In this document: positions 8,677 to 15,611 of the stretch, in pieces | Layout of the letters: every line of letters starts with the position of its first letter | How positions within the stretch are numbered: the first letter of the stretch is position 1 | Source: an uncultured Lachnospiraceae bacterium | Lineage (GTDB): Bacteria; Bacillota; Clostridia; Lachnospirales; Lachnospiraceae | Assembly: GCA_910577105.1 (NCBI GenBank) | Contig: CAJTMB010000004.1 | Location: 1-64,000, forward strand | DNA length: 64,000 bases | Direction of reading: 5' to 3' | Notes under the pieces: generated by a model | Seen by the model: only the letters and a program-made list of their open reading frames with translations | Databases searched by the model: none | What the model was told of the DNA's origin: nothing | Position numbers and translations under genes: made by a program

Positions 8677-8976
8677 TTACAAAATAGTTAATATACCTGC
8701 AAAACCCGTAATGATAAATACTTCCATGACTTCCTCGTTAACATTGCTTATTTCCATTGTCCCCTGCTTTTTCATGGTTTTGGATACTGCAAGCAATACG
8801 CGCAGACCGGCGGAAGACAAATACTCCAGCCCTGCAAAATCCATTCTCAAATCCTTTATTCCCTCCAATTCTAATGCCTCCTCAAGCTGCGGTGACGTGG
8901 CAGACTCCAGCCTGCCTTTCAGTTTCACGGTAAGCGTTTCCTGATTTCTGTCCAAATCTATAATAAGGTTATCCAT
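8677..8976 (-). CDS. STAS-domain anti-sigma factor antagonist
   Basis: A single STAS domain of 99 aa (MDNLIIDLDRNQETLTVKLKG...). In partner switching such proteins bind a kinase/anti-sigma factor when unphosphorylated and are silenced by phosphorylation of a conserved serine. The site here reads LEYLSSAGLRVLL, so S55 matches the phosphoserine of SpoIIAA/RsbV, while the usual preceding Asp is Ser. The start is the ATG at 8976 with AAAGGAG about 9 nt upstream; the frame is open to 9027 but without a site. The likely kinase and phosphatase is the fused protein at 5904-7991. No sigma factor gene is adjacent. Confidence 0.88.
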   Translation of the reverse strand: MDNLIIDLDRNQETLTVKLKGRLESATSPQLEEALELEGIKDLRMDFAGLEYLSSAGLRVLLAVSKTMKKQGTMEISNVNEEVMEVFIITGFAGILTIL

Positions 8977-9014
8977 TTTCCATTTCTCCTTTCTGTGAGC
9001 CTTAGAACTTCTCT

Positions 9015-9284
9015 TCACACTTCCCAAGAGGGTTTTCTCGCAAATCCCACATGGTAGGTTATTTTTTCCATTGTCAGTTCATGTTCCCCAAGCAGATAGC
9101 GCCCAACAGTGATGTCTTTCCCTATAATAATCCCCTTCGGATAGTCGTTCAGACAGCGGTTTAACAATTCAGCCTGCTCTGCCCTTGACTGGTCCGAAAG
9201 GGGATTGTTGGGATTCACGCTTCCGATGGGAACCAGCTTAACATAGCGGATATCCGCCATTGTCGTTTTTTCTTTCCCATCCAT
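9015..9284 (-). CDS. Small protein of unknown function in DUF2589 cluster
   Basis: 89 aa, soluble, with no membrane segment or signal. Notable blocks are DIRYVKLVPIGSVNPNNPL, an alpha-helical QAELLNRCLNDYPKG and a strand-rich C-terminus (YLLGEHELTMEKITYHVGFAR). I do not recognise a family. It starts 25 bp after the DUF2589 gene stop with GGGGAA ahead of the ATG; M9 is an alternative start. The position directly after DUF2589, mirrored by another small gene after the second DUF2589, suggests that each DUF2589 has a small partner. Confidence 0.65.
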   Translation of the reverse strand: MDGKEKTTMADIRYVKLVPIGSVNPNNPLSDQSRAEQAELLNRCLNDYPKGIIIGKDITVGRYLLGEHELTMEKITYHVGFARKPSWEV

Positions 9285-9309
9285 CTTTTGATTCCCCGTT
9301 TTCTTTTAT

Positions 9310-10440
9310 TTATTCACCTGCGTTCTGGGGAAGCGCCCTTCCTGCAACGGCGTCACTGTAATCTGCCTTTTTTGCGAACAGTTCTTCTTCAATCGAATCA
9401 ACCTTTTTCTGTTCTGCTACCGCGCTGCTCTGCACCACCTGCAGGCCTTTGTATCCGCTTTCTCCTTCACCGTATTCCACTGCTTCTCCATCCTTCAATG
9501 CCTTTAAGCCAAACAAATCGGAAACCCCGCTGACATCGCTGCCGCTGTCCGCAAGCATCTTGATAAAGTCCGCCGCCTGATTTTGCAGGGTGTTCCAGGA
9601 CTGGTTCACCATATCCATCGCCTGTCCGTATTTTACTGCCGTTTCGTCCCTGTCCTGCGCAGTCTTGCTTTCATCTTTTTCCAAGGTATTCATCAGGCGT
9701 ACCATGTCCGTCTGGTAAGCATTCTGCTGCACGGAAGCAAGTCGCTTTAACTGTGCAATCTTATTTTCCAGCCCGCCTTTGGCAACATTCAGTTTATTTT
9801 CAATCTGGCTGATATCCTGCCTGAGTCCCTTTAAACGTTCTGCTTTCAGCCTTGCGCTGTCTGAAAGCTTCTGGCCGTTGCCGTCCTGAATGGTGGAGCC
9901 GGCAAGGGACGGTGCAATATTGGCAGCCATCATATCCAGCACCCTTGCCAGACCCTCCGGTATACCGTGGTTGGTTGCCCTGACATCCACATGATATTTA
10001 GCGGAATTGTCCGAGCTTCTGGTGTTGCTGCTGTGTGCGCTGACGCTGCCGGTAACGCTGACCTTAACAATGCCAAGGTTCAGTGTGCCGGACAGGGTGG
10101 CTCCCATATCCATGGAACTTTCCTGCTTTTCGCTTTGTTTGACTTCCATGTCAAACAAGATGTTTACTTCATCAATCTGGAGATTGGGTATCGGTACAAT
10201 GGCCAGCATGGGCACATCCACCCTCATTTCATCCAGATTGCTGGTGCCGTCCTCGTTGACACTCCGTTTCTGATACTTAAATTCCACTGTTCTGAGCTTC
10301 CCGCCGTTTTCAAACCCAACTGTGTTAATAAAGCTGGCTGTGGAGTTTGCCAGCGCCGTGCTGGCGTCTGCTGCCGCCGTCAGGGGGCCTCCGATTAACT
10401 GGTCCATCTGTAATCCTGCAAATTGTTCTGCTATTGCCAT
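9310..10440 (-). CDS. DUF2589 family protein A
   Basis: 376 aa. The first about 200 residues match DUF2589: MAIAEQFAGLQMDQLIGGPL, then alanine-rich helices, then a beta-rich part (VDVPMLAIVPIPNLQIDEV, FDMEVKQSE) typical of this family. Residues about 200-320 form a long heptad-rich coiled coil, followed by an acidic tail. There is no signal peptide or membrane helix. DUF2589 proteins are widespread but have no established function as far as I know. A paralogue (10705-11571) is two genes upstream. The start is 2 bp downstream of the preceding small gene, with GAAAGAAGGGAT before the ATG. Confidence 0.85.
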   Translation of the reverse strand: MAIAEQFAGLQMDQLIGGPLTAAADASTALANSTASFINTVGFENGGKLRTVEFKYQKRSVNEDGTSNLDEMRVDVPMLAIVPIPNLQIDEVNILFDMEVKQSEKQESSMDMGATLSGTLNLGIVKVSVTGSVSAHSSNTRSSDNSAKYHVDVRATNHGIPEGLARVLDMMAANIAPSLAGSTIQDGNGQKLSDSARLKAERLKGLRQDISQIENKLNVAKGGLENKIAQLKRLASVQQNAYQTDMVRLMNTLEKDESKTAQDRDETAVKYGQAMDMVNQSWNTLQNQAADFIKMLADSGSDVSGVSDLFGLKALKDGEAVEYGEGESGYKGLQVVQSSAVAEQKKVDSIEEELFAKKADYSDAVAGRALPQNAGE

Positions 10441-10442
10441 AT

Positions 10443-10712
10443 TTATCCCTTCTTTCTTTTAAAAATTTTGTGCAGAAAGAACCGGAAACCATACAAAAAC
10501 TTCCTTTTCTGCCCGATTCCGAAATCCGCGCCTGTCACGATTATTTTTTCCACCCATAAAACCCTTCCTCCGATTAGTTCCTCCGGCATTGTTTCATACA
10601 GAAGGCGGAGGTTTATTTCCACAGGAAGCCTTTGCAGGTAATCCGTCAGACAGGCTTTCTTTTCCTGTATTTCCAGGTTCTCTCCGGTTTGTTGTTTTTT
10701 GTCCTTACTCAT
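10443..10712 (-). CDS. Small basic protein between DUF2589 genes
   Basis: 89 aa from the ATG at 10712, which overlaps the last codons of the upstream DUF2589 gene (GATTATGAGTAA), a translational coupling arrangement. A charged N-terminal half contains LTDYLQRLPVEINLRLLYET; a short strand-rich part and a very basic C-terminus (RFFLHKIFKRKKG) follow. Family unknown. The frame extends upstream to 10742, but only the overlap start fits operon spacing. Confidence 0.6.
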   Translation of the reverse strand: MSKDKKQQTGENLEIQEKKACLTDYLQRLPVEINLRLLYETMPEELIGGRVLWVEKIIVTGADFGIGQKRKFLYGFRFFLHKIFKRKKG

Positions 10713-11571
10713 AATCTTTTTCAAGTCCAAATTCAATTTCATGGTTCATGATTTTTTCCTGATACTCCATAATGCGGTTGGTTATATTGGACTGCGCCAT
10801 TAAATATTTTTCTTTATCAAACTCATAGGTTACCTCTTCAAAGGCGTCCTTGCTGATTTGTTGCAATTTTTCCTGTTCCGCCATCATATCGGCTATTTTC
10901 TGGTATAACTGCTTTAATTTTTTTACTTTTGCCCTCAGCTTGCCAACCTCCTGACGCGTGTTTTTCTGTTCTATTGACCCTAAGTTGCCGTCCACGGCAA
11001 CAGGCGTAGTGTCCAGCTGTTTTGCCACCTGATTGGCGCTGAGTAAATCTGTCAGACGTAAAATTCCTTCCGTTGCGGGAATGGAACGGATTTTCATTTT
11101 ATAAGATATTCTGGGCAGAAAATCGCTCTCCCTCTGTTCAGGGGCACAAATCCGGGCATTGATTTTGCATTTACCGTCCTGTTCGTTTACCACTTTGACT
11201 TCCGTGGAAAAATCTATTTCCGCCCTTTCCACATTTAGGTTGGTGACAGGCACTATGGACAGAAGCGGCACCTGCATCTGCAAATTATCCACACTGTAAC
11301 CTTCTTCAGCCTCCGGCCTGACCTGCTCATAGGCAATGTTAATATTGCTTAAATGGACTGTTTCCTCCTGTCCGTTCTGTTTTGTAACGCCCATGCTTTT
11401 GATGGCGTCCACCACCTGTGCCCTAAGCTGCTGATTGGATTTTGCCAATGCATGTAAAGGCGCATAGACAAGGTCATCCAATAGAATAAATTCACTGTCC
11501 CGGTAACCTTCCGAACTATTTTTGTCCCCCTGTGGGGATGGTTCCTTTGGCATGTTTACATCGTCTGACAT
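10705..11571 (-). CDS. DUF2589 family protein B
   Basis: 288 aa and a divergent paralogue of the downstream DUF2589 protein. It shares the layout: a helical start (DDLVYAPLHALAKSNQQLRA), the DUF2589 beta-rich core with VPLLSIVPVTNLNVERAEI (compare VPMLAIVPIPNLQIDEV in A) and a C-terminal coiled coil (about 205-275). There is no signal peptide. Two paralogues of the same domain in one operon suggest hetero-oligomer formation. It starts 16 bp after the endolysin gene stop with AGGAGGAAGC in front. Biochemical role unknown. Confidence 0.8.
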   Translation of the reverse strand: MSDDVNMPKEPSPQGDKNSSEGYRDSEFILLDDLVYAPLHALAKSNQQLRAQVVDAIKSMGVTKQNGQEETVHLSNINIAYEQVRPEAEEGYSVDNLQMQVPLLSIVPVTNLNVERAEIDFSTEVKVVNEQDGKCKINARICAPEQRESDFLPRISYKMKIRSIPATEGILRLTDLLSANQVAKQLDTTPVAVDGNLGSIEQKNTRQEVGKLRAKVKKLKQLYQKIADMMAEQEKLQQISKDAFEEVTYEFDKEKYLMAQSNITNRIMEYQEKIMNHEIEFGLEKDYE

Positions 11572-11587
11572 ATCGGCGCTTCCTCCT

Positions 11588-12679
11588 CTAGCTTAAAAAC
11601 AATGCGCGTTCTTCTTCCCGGCGTTTCACCAGTCCTTCCAGAACCCTTCCGCCGCCTTTATTGTAAGCGGGTATTTTAGCAGCCACAGTCGCTGCGTCCC
11701 TGCCGGATACCAGCTTTTGCAGATTACCCTTACCGCAGTTATAAGTAAATGAGGTCAGGGCGTCAAACTGGTTCTGGTTTAAGGGAAATGATATGATTCC
11801 CTGCTTTACAAAATCATTGACATACCCCGCGTATTTTTTTAAATCCTCGGAAAGCAGCGCCCTTGCGGCTTCTGCGGAGGGCAGGGTATCCCCTTCTTTT
11901 ACCCCGGCGGTATGGCCGAATCCGATGGTCCATATTCCTGCCGGACATTTGTATGCAGTCAGTTTACAGCCTTCATATTTTGCCACCAGTTCTATCCCTT
12001 TAGCGGAAATGCTTCTTTCGGGCTTGTCCTCCCGGCTTTGCGCATGGACCGTGTCTGTCCGGTTCTCCGCGGCAGGTATGGGCGTTTCCTTTACCGGCGC
12101 GTTTGCAGGCAGTCCCTCCATGGCTTCCTTAATTGCCATGCGGAACGTATCCATGGTATAACCTGTATCCAGTTGTCTCCAGAGGTGGTCGGGGTCTCCG
12201 TGTCCGGAGGCAATGCCCCTGTCGTGTCCTTCCTTATGGCTGACAATCACACCGTCCGCCAACGGGTCCAGCCCAAATTCCCTGCAAAGAAAGGCAAACA
12301 ATTCTACTGCCGTACGGTAAGTACGGTTTACAACCAGCATTGCCGCTTCCTTGTCCGGACAGGTAAACGTGGCTCCGCCCGTATATTTTAAACACGCCGG
12401 CTCACACATCTCCACACCGATATGCGTATTGTTTCCGCTGCCTCCGCAGTGCCATCCCCTGTAATCCCAGGGCAGTGTCTGTATTACCTTTCCGGTATTT
12501 CCATCGATAAAGGCATGGACACACGCCCTTTTATAATCCGCGTTGTTCCACTTTTTAACAAATCCTTCGGCGGAAGGCTGCGGGCAGCCTACACTATGTA
12601 TCATCAGTCCCCTGACTGCAATCTTTTTCCCGGCTTTGTAGCAGGGATTATTCGTTAATATACTTTTTACAATCTCCAT
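11588..12679 (-). CDS. Bifunctional endolysin: amidase_2 + GH24 lysozyme
   Basis: 363 aa with two peptidoglycan hydrolase modules. Residues 1-185 are an N-acetylmuramoyl-L-alanine amidase of the PGRP/amidase_2 fold: H28 in GLMIHSVGC is the first zinc ligand, and SHKEGHDRGIASGHGDPDHL at about 147-166 supplies the others. After a Pro/Glu linker, residues 226-363 are a phage-type GH24 lysozyme: E236 in VAKYEGCKL is the catalytic acid, followed by IWTIGFGHT and a Thr-rich site. No signal peptide, so it would need lysis or a holin for export. GAGGAGA precedes the ATG. It sits between the lectin and DUF2589 genes; no other phage genes are near. Confidence 0.9.
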   Translation of the reverse strand: MEIVKSILTNNPCYKAGKKIAVRGLMIHSVGCPQPSAEGFVKKWNNADYKRACVHAFIDGNTGKVIQTLPWDYRGWHCGGSGNNTHIGVEMCEPACLKYTGGATFTCPDKEAAMLVVNRTYRTAVELFAFLCREFGLDPLADGVIVSHKEGHDRGIASGHGDPDHLWRQLDTGYTMDTFRMAIKEAMEGLPANAPVKETPIPAAENRTDTVHAQSREDKPERSISAKGIELVAKYEGCKLTAYKCPAGIWTIGFGHTAGVKEGDTLPSAEAARALLSEDLKKYAGYVNDFVKQGIISFPLNQNQFDALTSFTYNCGKGNLQKLVSGRDAATVAAKIPAYNKGGGRVLEGLVKRREEERALFLS

Positions 12680-12709
12680 ACAAATCTCCTCGTCTCATAA
12701 AACTTATTT

Positions 12710-13210
12710 TCACTTTAACGTTCTGGTCACATTTCCGAGGGCGTTGAGCAAATCCTTTACCTTCGGCAGTTCACAGGTATAGATTGCGATGCCGCTTAAA
12801 ACTTCCGTGCCGCCCGCCCTTACGGATTCTGCACAGAGGGCGCAGATGCATTCTCCTTCTCCTGCCACAATTTCCTTTACATCTCCCGAATTGACGTTGC
12901 CTACAATCAGGTTTCCGTTCTGGTCATAAAAGGCAATGGCGGTCAGCACTTTTTTTCCGGAAAAATTGCTGGCGGTAACACGCACTTTTTTGATATACTG
13001 TCCTTCCTTTAAAATATTTGACCTATATTTGCCCCCGTTTCCTCCATGCTTTTCCAATTTTACGTCACCGTATTCAAACTGAACCGCGTCCAGCGCCGCG
13101 CCTGTCCATATATTGATTTTGGAGGGCAGCATCCCTTCCTTGTATTTTGCTTTATCATCCGACTTTTTTGCACCTGATTCCTGTGTTGAAACACATCCTG
13201 CTAATTTCAT
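12710..13210 (-). CDS. Jacalin-like lectin-domain protein
   Basis: 166 aa from the ATG at 13210 (AGGAGA six nt upstream; the frame is open to 13228). Residues about 30-155 resemble the jacalin beta-prism: INIWTGAALDAVQFEYGD, KHGGNGGKYRSNIL, EGQYIKKVRVTASNF, AIAFYDQNGN. The GG loop and the YI-V strand are family hallmarks of mannose/galactose-binding lectins. The first residues MKLAGCVSTQ look lipobox-like but there is no hydrophobic signal core, so export by Sec is doubtful. It may bind glycans as part of a released complex. It lies 24 bp after the cyclase-like gene and 30 bp before the endolysin gene. Confidence 0.75.
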   Translation of the reverse strand: MKLAGCVSTQESGAKKSDDKAKYKEGMLPSKINIWTGAALDAVQFEYGDVKLEKHGGNGGKYRSNILKEGQYIKKVRVTASNFSGKKVLTAIAFYDQNGNLIVGNVNSGDVKEIVAGEGECICALCAESVRAGGTEVLSGIAIYTCELPKVKDLLNALGNVTRTLK

Positions 13211-13234
13211 AGTGGGTCTCCTTTCCAAAATGTT

Positions 13235-14263
13235 TTATTGTTTTCTTCCTGTTAATTCCCGCATATATTCCTCAAAGCTTTTGTTCACTCTTGCTTTCAG
13301 GTAATTTTCACCCTCCGGCGTTAACTTCCATAAGTCCTTGACTTTAATACTGTTCGCTTCATAATATTTCACCAGTTCAGATGCCTCCCTGATGATGGAC
13401 CAGCCGTTTTTGTCGAGTACCGCCACCGGAACGCTGATTCTGGCAACCTTTTCTACAATTTTCTTCTTTTGCTCGTTTACATAGGTAAAAGTGATATAAT
13501 TGTACTGTGGCCCATGCTGAATCGGGTCATATTCATCCGGTTCAAATTTTTTGATGCCGTCTCCACACCTTTTACGTTCCTCATTCTTATCTGCCCATTT
13601 GTGATTGCCGGTCATGGCATCGTTCAATATTGTCATAAATTCCGCTTCCTCCCATGAATCAGAAGGCACCGGATGGCGCTGTCCTGTCAGACAGACCAAA
13701 TCATGAATATCATAATCACCTGTAATAAACCACTTTGCATATTCTGTTTCCGGTCTGCGTTTTTTTGTAGCTGCATCTACGGCAATGCTATCAATAAAGG
13801 ACTGCAAATCATTTTCCACGGACAGATATTTTCTTTTGTTTTCCGGATTTTCCCTAATCTGATAAGCTTTGTTTGAGTTTGTTTCAAAATATTGCACGCC
13901 TTTACAGGTTAAATATAACCCGCCAATATTGAGATTTTCCCTCTTATCCACAGGAAACGGCACCAGTCCGTATATGCATTCGAGATTGCCTATTCTGCAT
14001 ATCTCTTTTTCCGGGAAGTCTTCCTTTAACCGGTCAAGTTTAATACTTTTATCCAGAATGGCATGCGGCTTTGCGCCTGCCCCTGCATTCAGCATTCTGA
14101 CGGCATCTTCGCCGGCTTCACGGAAACTGACTATAATATTCTGTTTGTCAAAATTTGCCTTTCCGGGCACATTTATGACAGCTTTACTTAATGCCTCAAA
14201 ATGCTTTTCCGTGACAAATTTCTTTTTAATCTCTTTTTCTGTGTTTTGTTTTTCTATGCACAT
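13235..14263 (-). CDS. ExoY/edema-factor-like nucleotidyl cyclase domain protein
   Basis: 342 aa, soluble, no signal peptide. Several blocks match the toxin-type adenylyl cyclase fold of ExoY, CyaA and anthrax edema factor: IIVSFREAGEDA (46-54), GAGAKPHAILDKSIK (61-75, the two-lysine ATP/Mg loop), YGLVPFPVDKREN (98-110), the metal-binding TGDYDIHDL with D183 and D185, and HGPQYNYI with H250. Family knowledge: such toxins make cAMP or other cyclic nucleotides after activation by a host cofactor (calmodulin or actin). The C-terminal about 80 residues are unassigned. Start: AGGAGG 4 nt before the ATG. First gene of the operon, directly downstream of an invertible promoter segment. Activity is inferred only. 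Confidence 0.7.
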   Translation of the reverse strand: MCIEKQNTEKEIKKKFVTEKHFEALSKAVINVPGKANFDKQNIIVSFREAGEDAVRMLNAGAGAKPHAILDKSIKLDRLKEDFPEKEICRIGNLECIYGLVPFPVDKRENLNIGGLYLTCKGVQYFETNSNKAYQIRENPENKRKYLSVENDLQSFIDSIAVDAATKKRRPETEYAKWFITGDYDIHDLVCLTGQRHPVPSDSWEEAEFMTILNDAMTGNHKWADKNEERKRCGDGIKKFEPDEYDPIQHGPQYNYITFTYVNEQKKKIVEKVARISVPVAVLDKNGWSIIREASELVKYYEANSIKVKDLWKLTPEGENYLKARVNKSFEEYMRELTGRKQ

Positions 14264-14306
14264 ATTTCCTCCTATTGCTTACAATGCTTTTCGGTTACGT
14301 ACTCAT

Positions 14307-14320
14307 AATACGATATTTTG
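14307..14320 (+). repeat. Left inverted repeat of invertible segment
   Basis: AATACGATATTTTG is the exact reverse complement of the repeat at 14461-14474. Read on the minus strand the site is CAAAATA-TCG-TATTATG, two 7-bp arms (one mismatch) around a 3-bp centre, as expected for a tyrosine recombinase core site. Confidence 0.85.
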
Positions 14321-14412
14321 TTAACCGCTCTGCTACGCAAAGCAGGCTATCCGGCCCGTTTTTTTGCATAAAAAAAACGCATTCGGATATTTCCTTCCAA
14401 AAGGCGCTGTTT

Positions 14413-14432
14413 TTAATAAAAATTTTTATTAA
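14413..14432. repeat. 20-bp perfect AT palindrome inside invertible segment
   Basis: The segment is self-complementary (TTAATAAAAA followed by TTTTTATTAA). It may bind a regulator, aid synapsis or act as an AT-rich UP-like element 15 bp upstream of the -35. Confidence 0.5.
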
Positions 14433-14447
14433 CTGTAAAAAAATACA

Positions 14448-14476
14448 TTGACAAATTCTGCAAAATATCGTATTTT
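14448..14476 (+). promoter_or_regulatory. Sigma-A-type promoter in the invertible segment
   Basis: TTGACA (14448-14453), 17-bp spacer, TATTTT (14471-14476). The -10 straddles the right repeat boundary, so inversion swaps its last two bases (TATTTT to TATTAT) and also its direction. As it stands it would transcribe rightward, antisense to the 3' end of the recombinase gene. Confidence 0.65.
14461..14474 (-). repeat. Right inverted repeat of invertible segment
   Basis: CAAAATATCGTATT, the exact inverse of 14307-14320. In context the site is CAAAATA-TCG-TATTTTG with perfect 7-bp arms. Confidence 0.85.
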
Positions 14477-14562
14477 GTTAACTTTTTATATATTCTCCCG
14501 TTTACGGCAAAAAACAAACTCTTTATTCTGTGTCCGACATTCCCGCCTTTATTCAACCTTCA

Positions 14563-15384
14563 TCACAATCCCAAACCGCTCAGCCTTTGTCTTTTCTCCT
14601 GCACGGTGGTTGCGGTGTAAATTCTGGTTGTTTCCAGACTTGAATGCCCCAGAATATCCGACAGTTCTGATAAATTTCCATACCGATTCATATAGGTTAT
14701 GGCAAACAGATGACGAAAACTTTGTGGATGCACTTTTTCTTTCGGTATCCCAATATGCTCCGCCATGCCAGTCAGCATTTTGTACACTCCGGTCCTGCTG
14801 ATATGGCCTGTCGTATTTCCCCTAAATATAACTCCACTTTCAATCTTTGAGCGTTTACAGTAACTTCGCAGCTCGCCTGCCAACTCTTCCGATAAATAAA
14901 CTTCCCGAATTTTTCCTTTATTTGTCACTGTAAACATCTCTTTATCTAAAATTTCCACTGTGAAAAATTTTAGTTCCCCGATTCTGATTCCGGTTAACGC
15001 CAGGGTTTTCATAATATAATAATACTTTTCCCTGCCGCTTTCCTTTGCATAATCAAGTAACATATTGTATTCTTCCACACTGATGACATTTTCAACGCTT
15101 TTGCGTCTCTGGACTTTTTTTGTCTTTATAACGCATTCTTTCAATCCGGAATATTTTAAATAACTGTTTACTGCCACAATATACAGGTTCAACGTGGAAA
15201 CTGCAATATTCTTTTTGGCAAGGTGTTCCTTATAAACTATCATAATTCTTTTTGTAATTGCTTTGTCCCCTAAAAATATCAATAGTTCCCGGGCCTGCCT
15301 TATGTATATTTCCCTGGTTCCTTTTGACAGTTCCCTTTGGAAGAGATATTCTTCATAGCTCTTTATATCTTTTGTTTTCTTCAT
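14563..15384 (-). CDS. Tyrosine recombinase (putative phase-variation invertase)
   Basis: 273 aa with an N-terminal SAM-like core-binding domain (about 1-95) and a C-terminal catalytic domain. All active-site residues are visible: R134 (TGIRIGEL), K158 region (TNKGK), H219-x4-R224 (HPQSFRH), H247 (LGHSS) and the nucleophile Y256 (TRIYT). The size and lack of an arm-binding domain fit XerC/D-like or FimB-like enzymes rather than phage integrases. Its 3' end lies 88 bp from a pair of 14-bp inverted repeats, so its likely job is inverting that promoter segment. AAGGAG lies 7 nt before the ATG. Its own promoter is at 15498-15526. Confidence 0.9.
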   Translation of the reverse strand: MKKTKDIKSYEEYLFQRELSKGTREIYIRQARELLIFLGDKAITKRIMIVYKEHLAKKNIAVSTLNLYIVAVNSYLKYSGLKECVIKTKKVQRRKSVENVISVEEYNMLLDYAKESGREKYYYIMKTLALTGIRIGELKFFTVEILDKEMFTVTNKGKIREVYLSEELAGELRSYCKRSKIESGVIFRGNTTGHISRTGVYKMLTGMAEHIGIPKEKVHPQSFRHLFAITYMNRYGNLSELSDILGHSSLETTRIYTATTVQEKRQRLSGLGL

Positions 15385-15405
15385 GCTGCTACTCCTTCTT
15401 ATCCA

Positions 15406-15418
15406 TGACCTATGGTCA
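15406..15418. promoter_or_regulatory. Palindrome in recombinase leader
   Basis: TGACC-TAT-GGTCA, a 13-bp palindrome 22 bp upstream of the recombinase start codon and downstream of its promoter; operator-like. No regulator can be assigned. Confidence 0.35.
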
Positions 15419-15497
15419 GTCCCCTAATTAGAAAGAGTTGCTTTTGTCGTAACGGGAGATATCCGAATTTCATTCCTCCTTTCACTCTTTTATGTTT

Positions 15498-15526
15498 AGT
15501 ATACCTTACTTACACTTAATACGCAA
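15498..15526 (-). promoter_or_regulatory. Recombinase gene promoter
   Basis: On the minus strand TTGCGT, 17 bp, TATACT; the leader to the start codon would be about 105 nt. Confidence 0.5.
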
Positions 15527-15611
15527 ATACGGCAGTTGATATTTGAAACAAAAACATTACCATGACAGATATAATATGTTATACTTAAAAAAACTTGGAT
15601 TGGAGAAACTT

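Larger units (their letters stand above)
14307..14474. mobile_element. Invertible promoter segment (168 bp)
   Basis: The segment is bounded by perfect 14-bp inverted repeats 140 bp apart and lies between a tyrosine recombinase gene and the operon it would control. It carries TTGACA at 14448-14453. In the current orientation this gives TTGACA-N17-TATTTT pointing right, away from the operon. Inversion would give TTGACA-N17-TATTAT pointing left, with the -10 at about 14306-14300 and the cyclase-like start codon at 14263. A perfect 20-bp palindrome is inside (14413-14432). The shown state is therefore predicted OFF. Confidence 0.78.

Noticed and set aside
13193..13210. Lipobox in the lectin protein (LAGC)
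   Set aside because: Only five residues precede the Cys and there is no hydrophobic core, so it is not a lipoprotein signal.
5904..15384. Prophage interpretation of the accessory block
   Set aside because: An endolysin and a tyrosine recombinase are present, but no capsid, tail, terminase or repressor genes, and the recombinase faces an inverted-repeat promoter rather than att sites.
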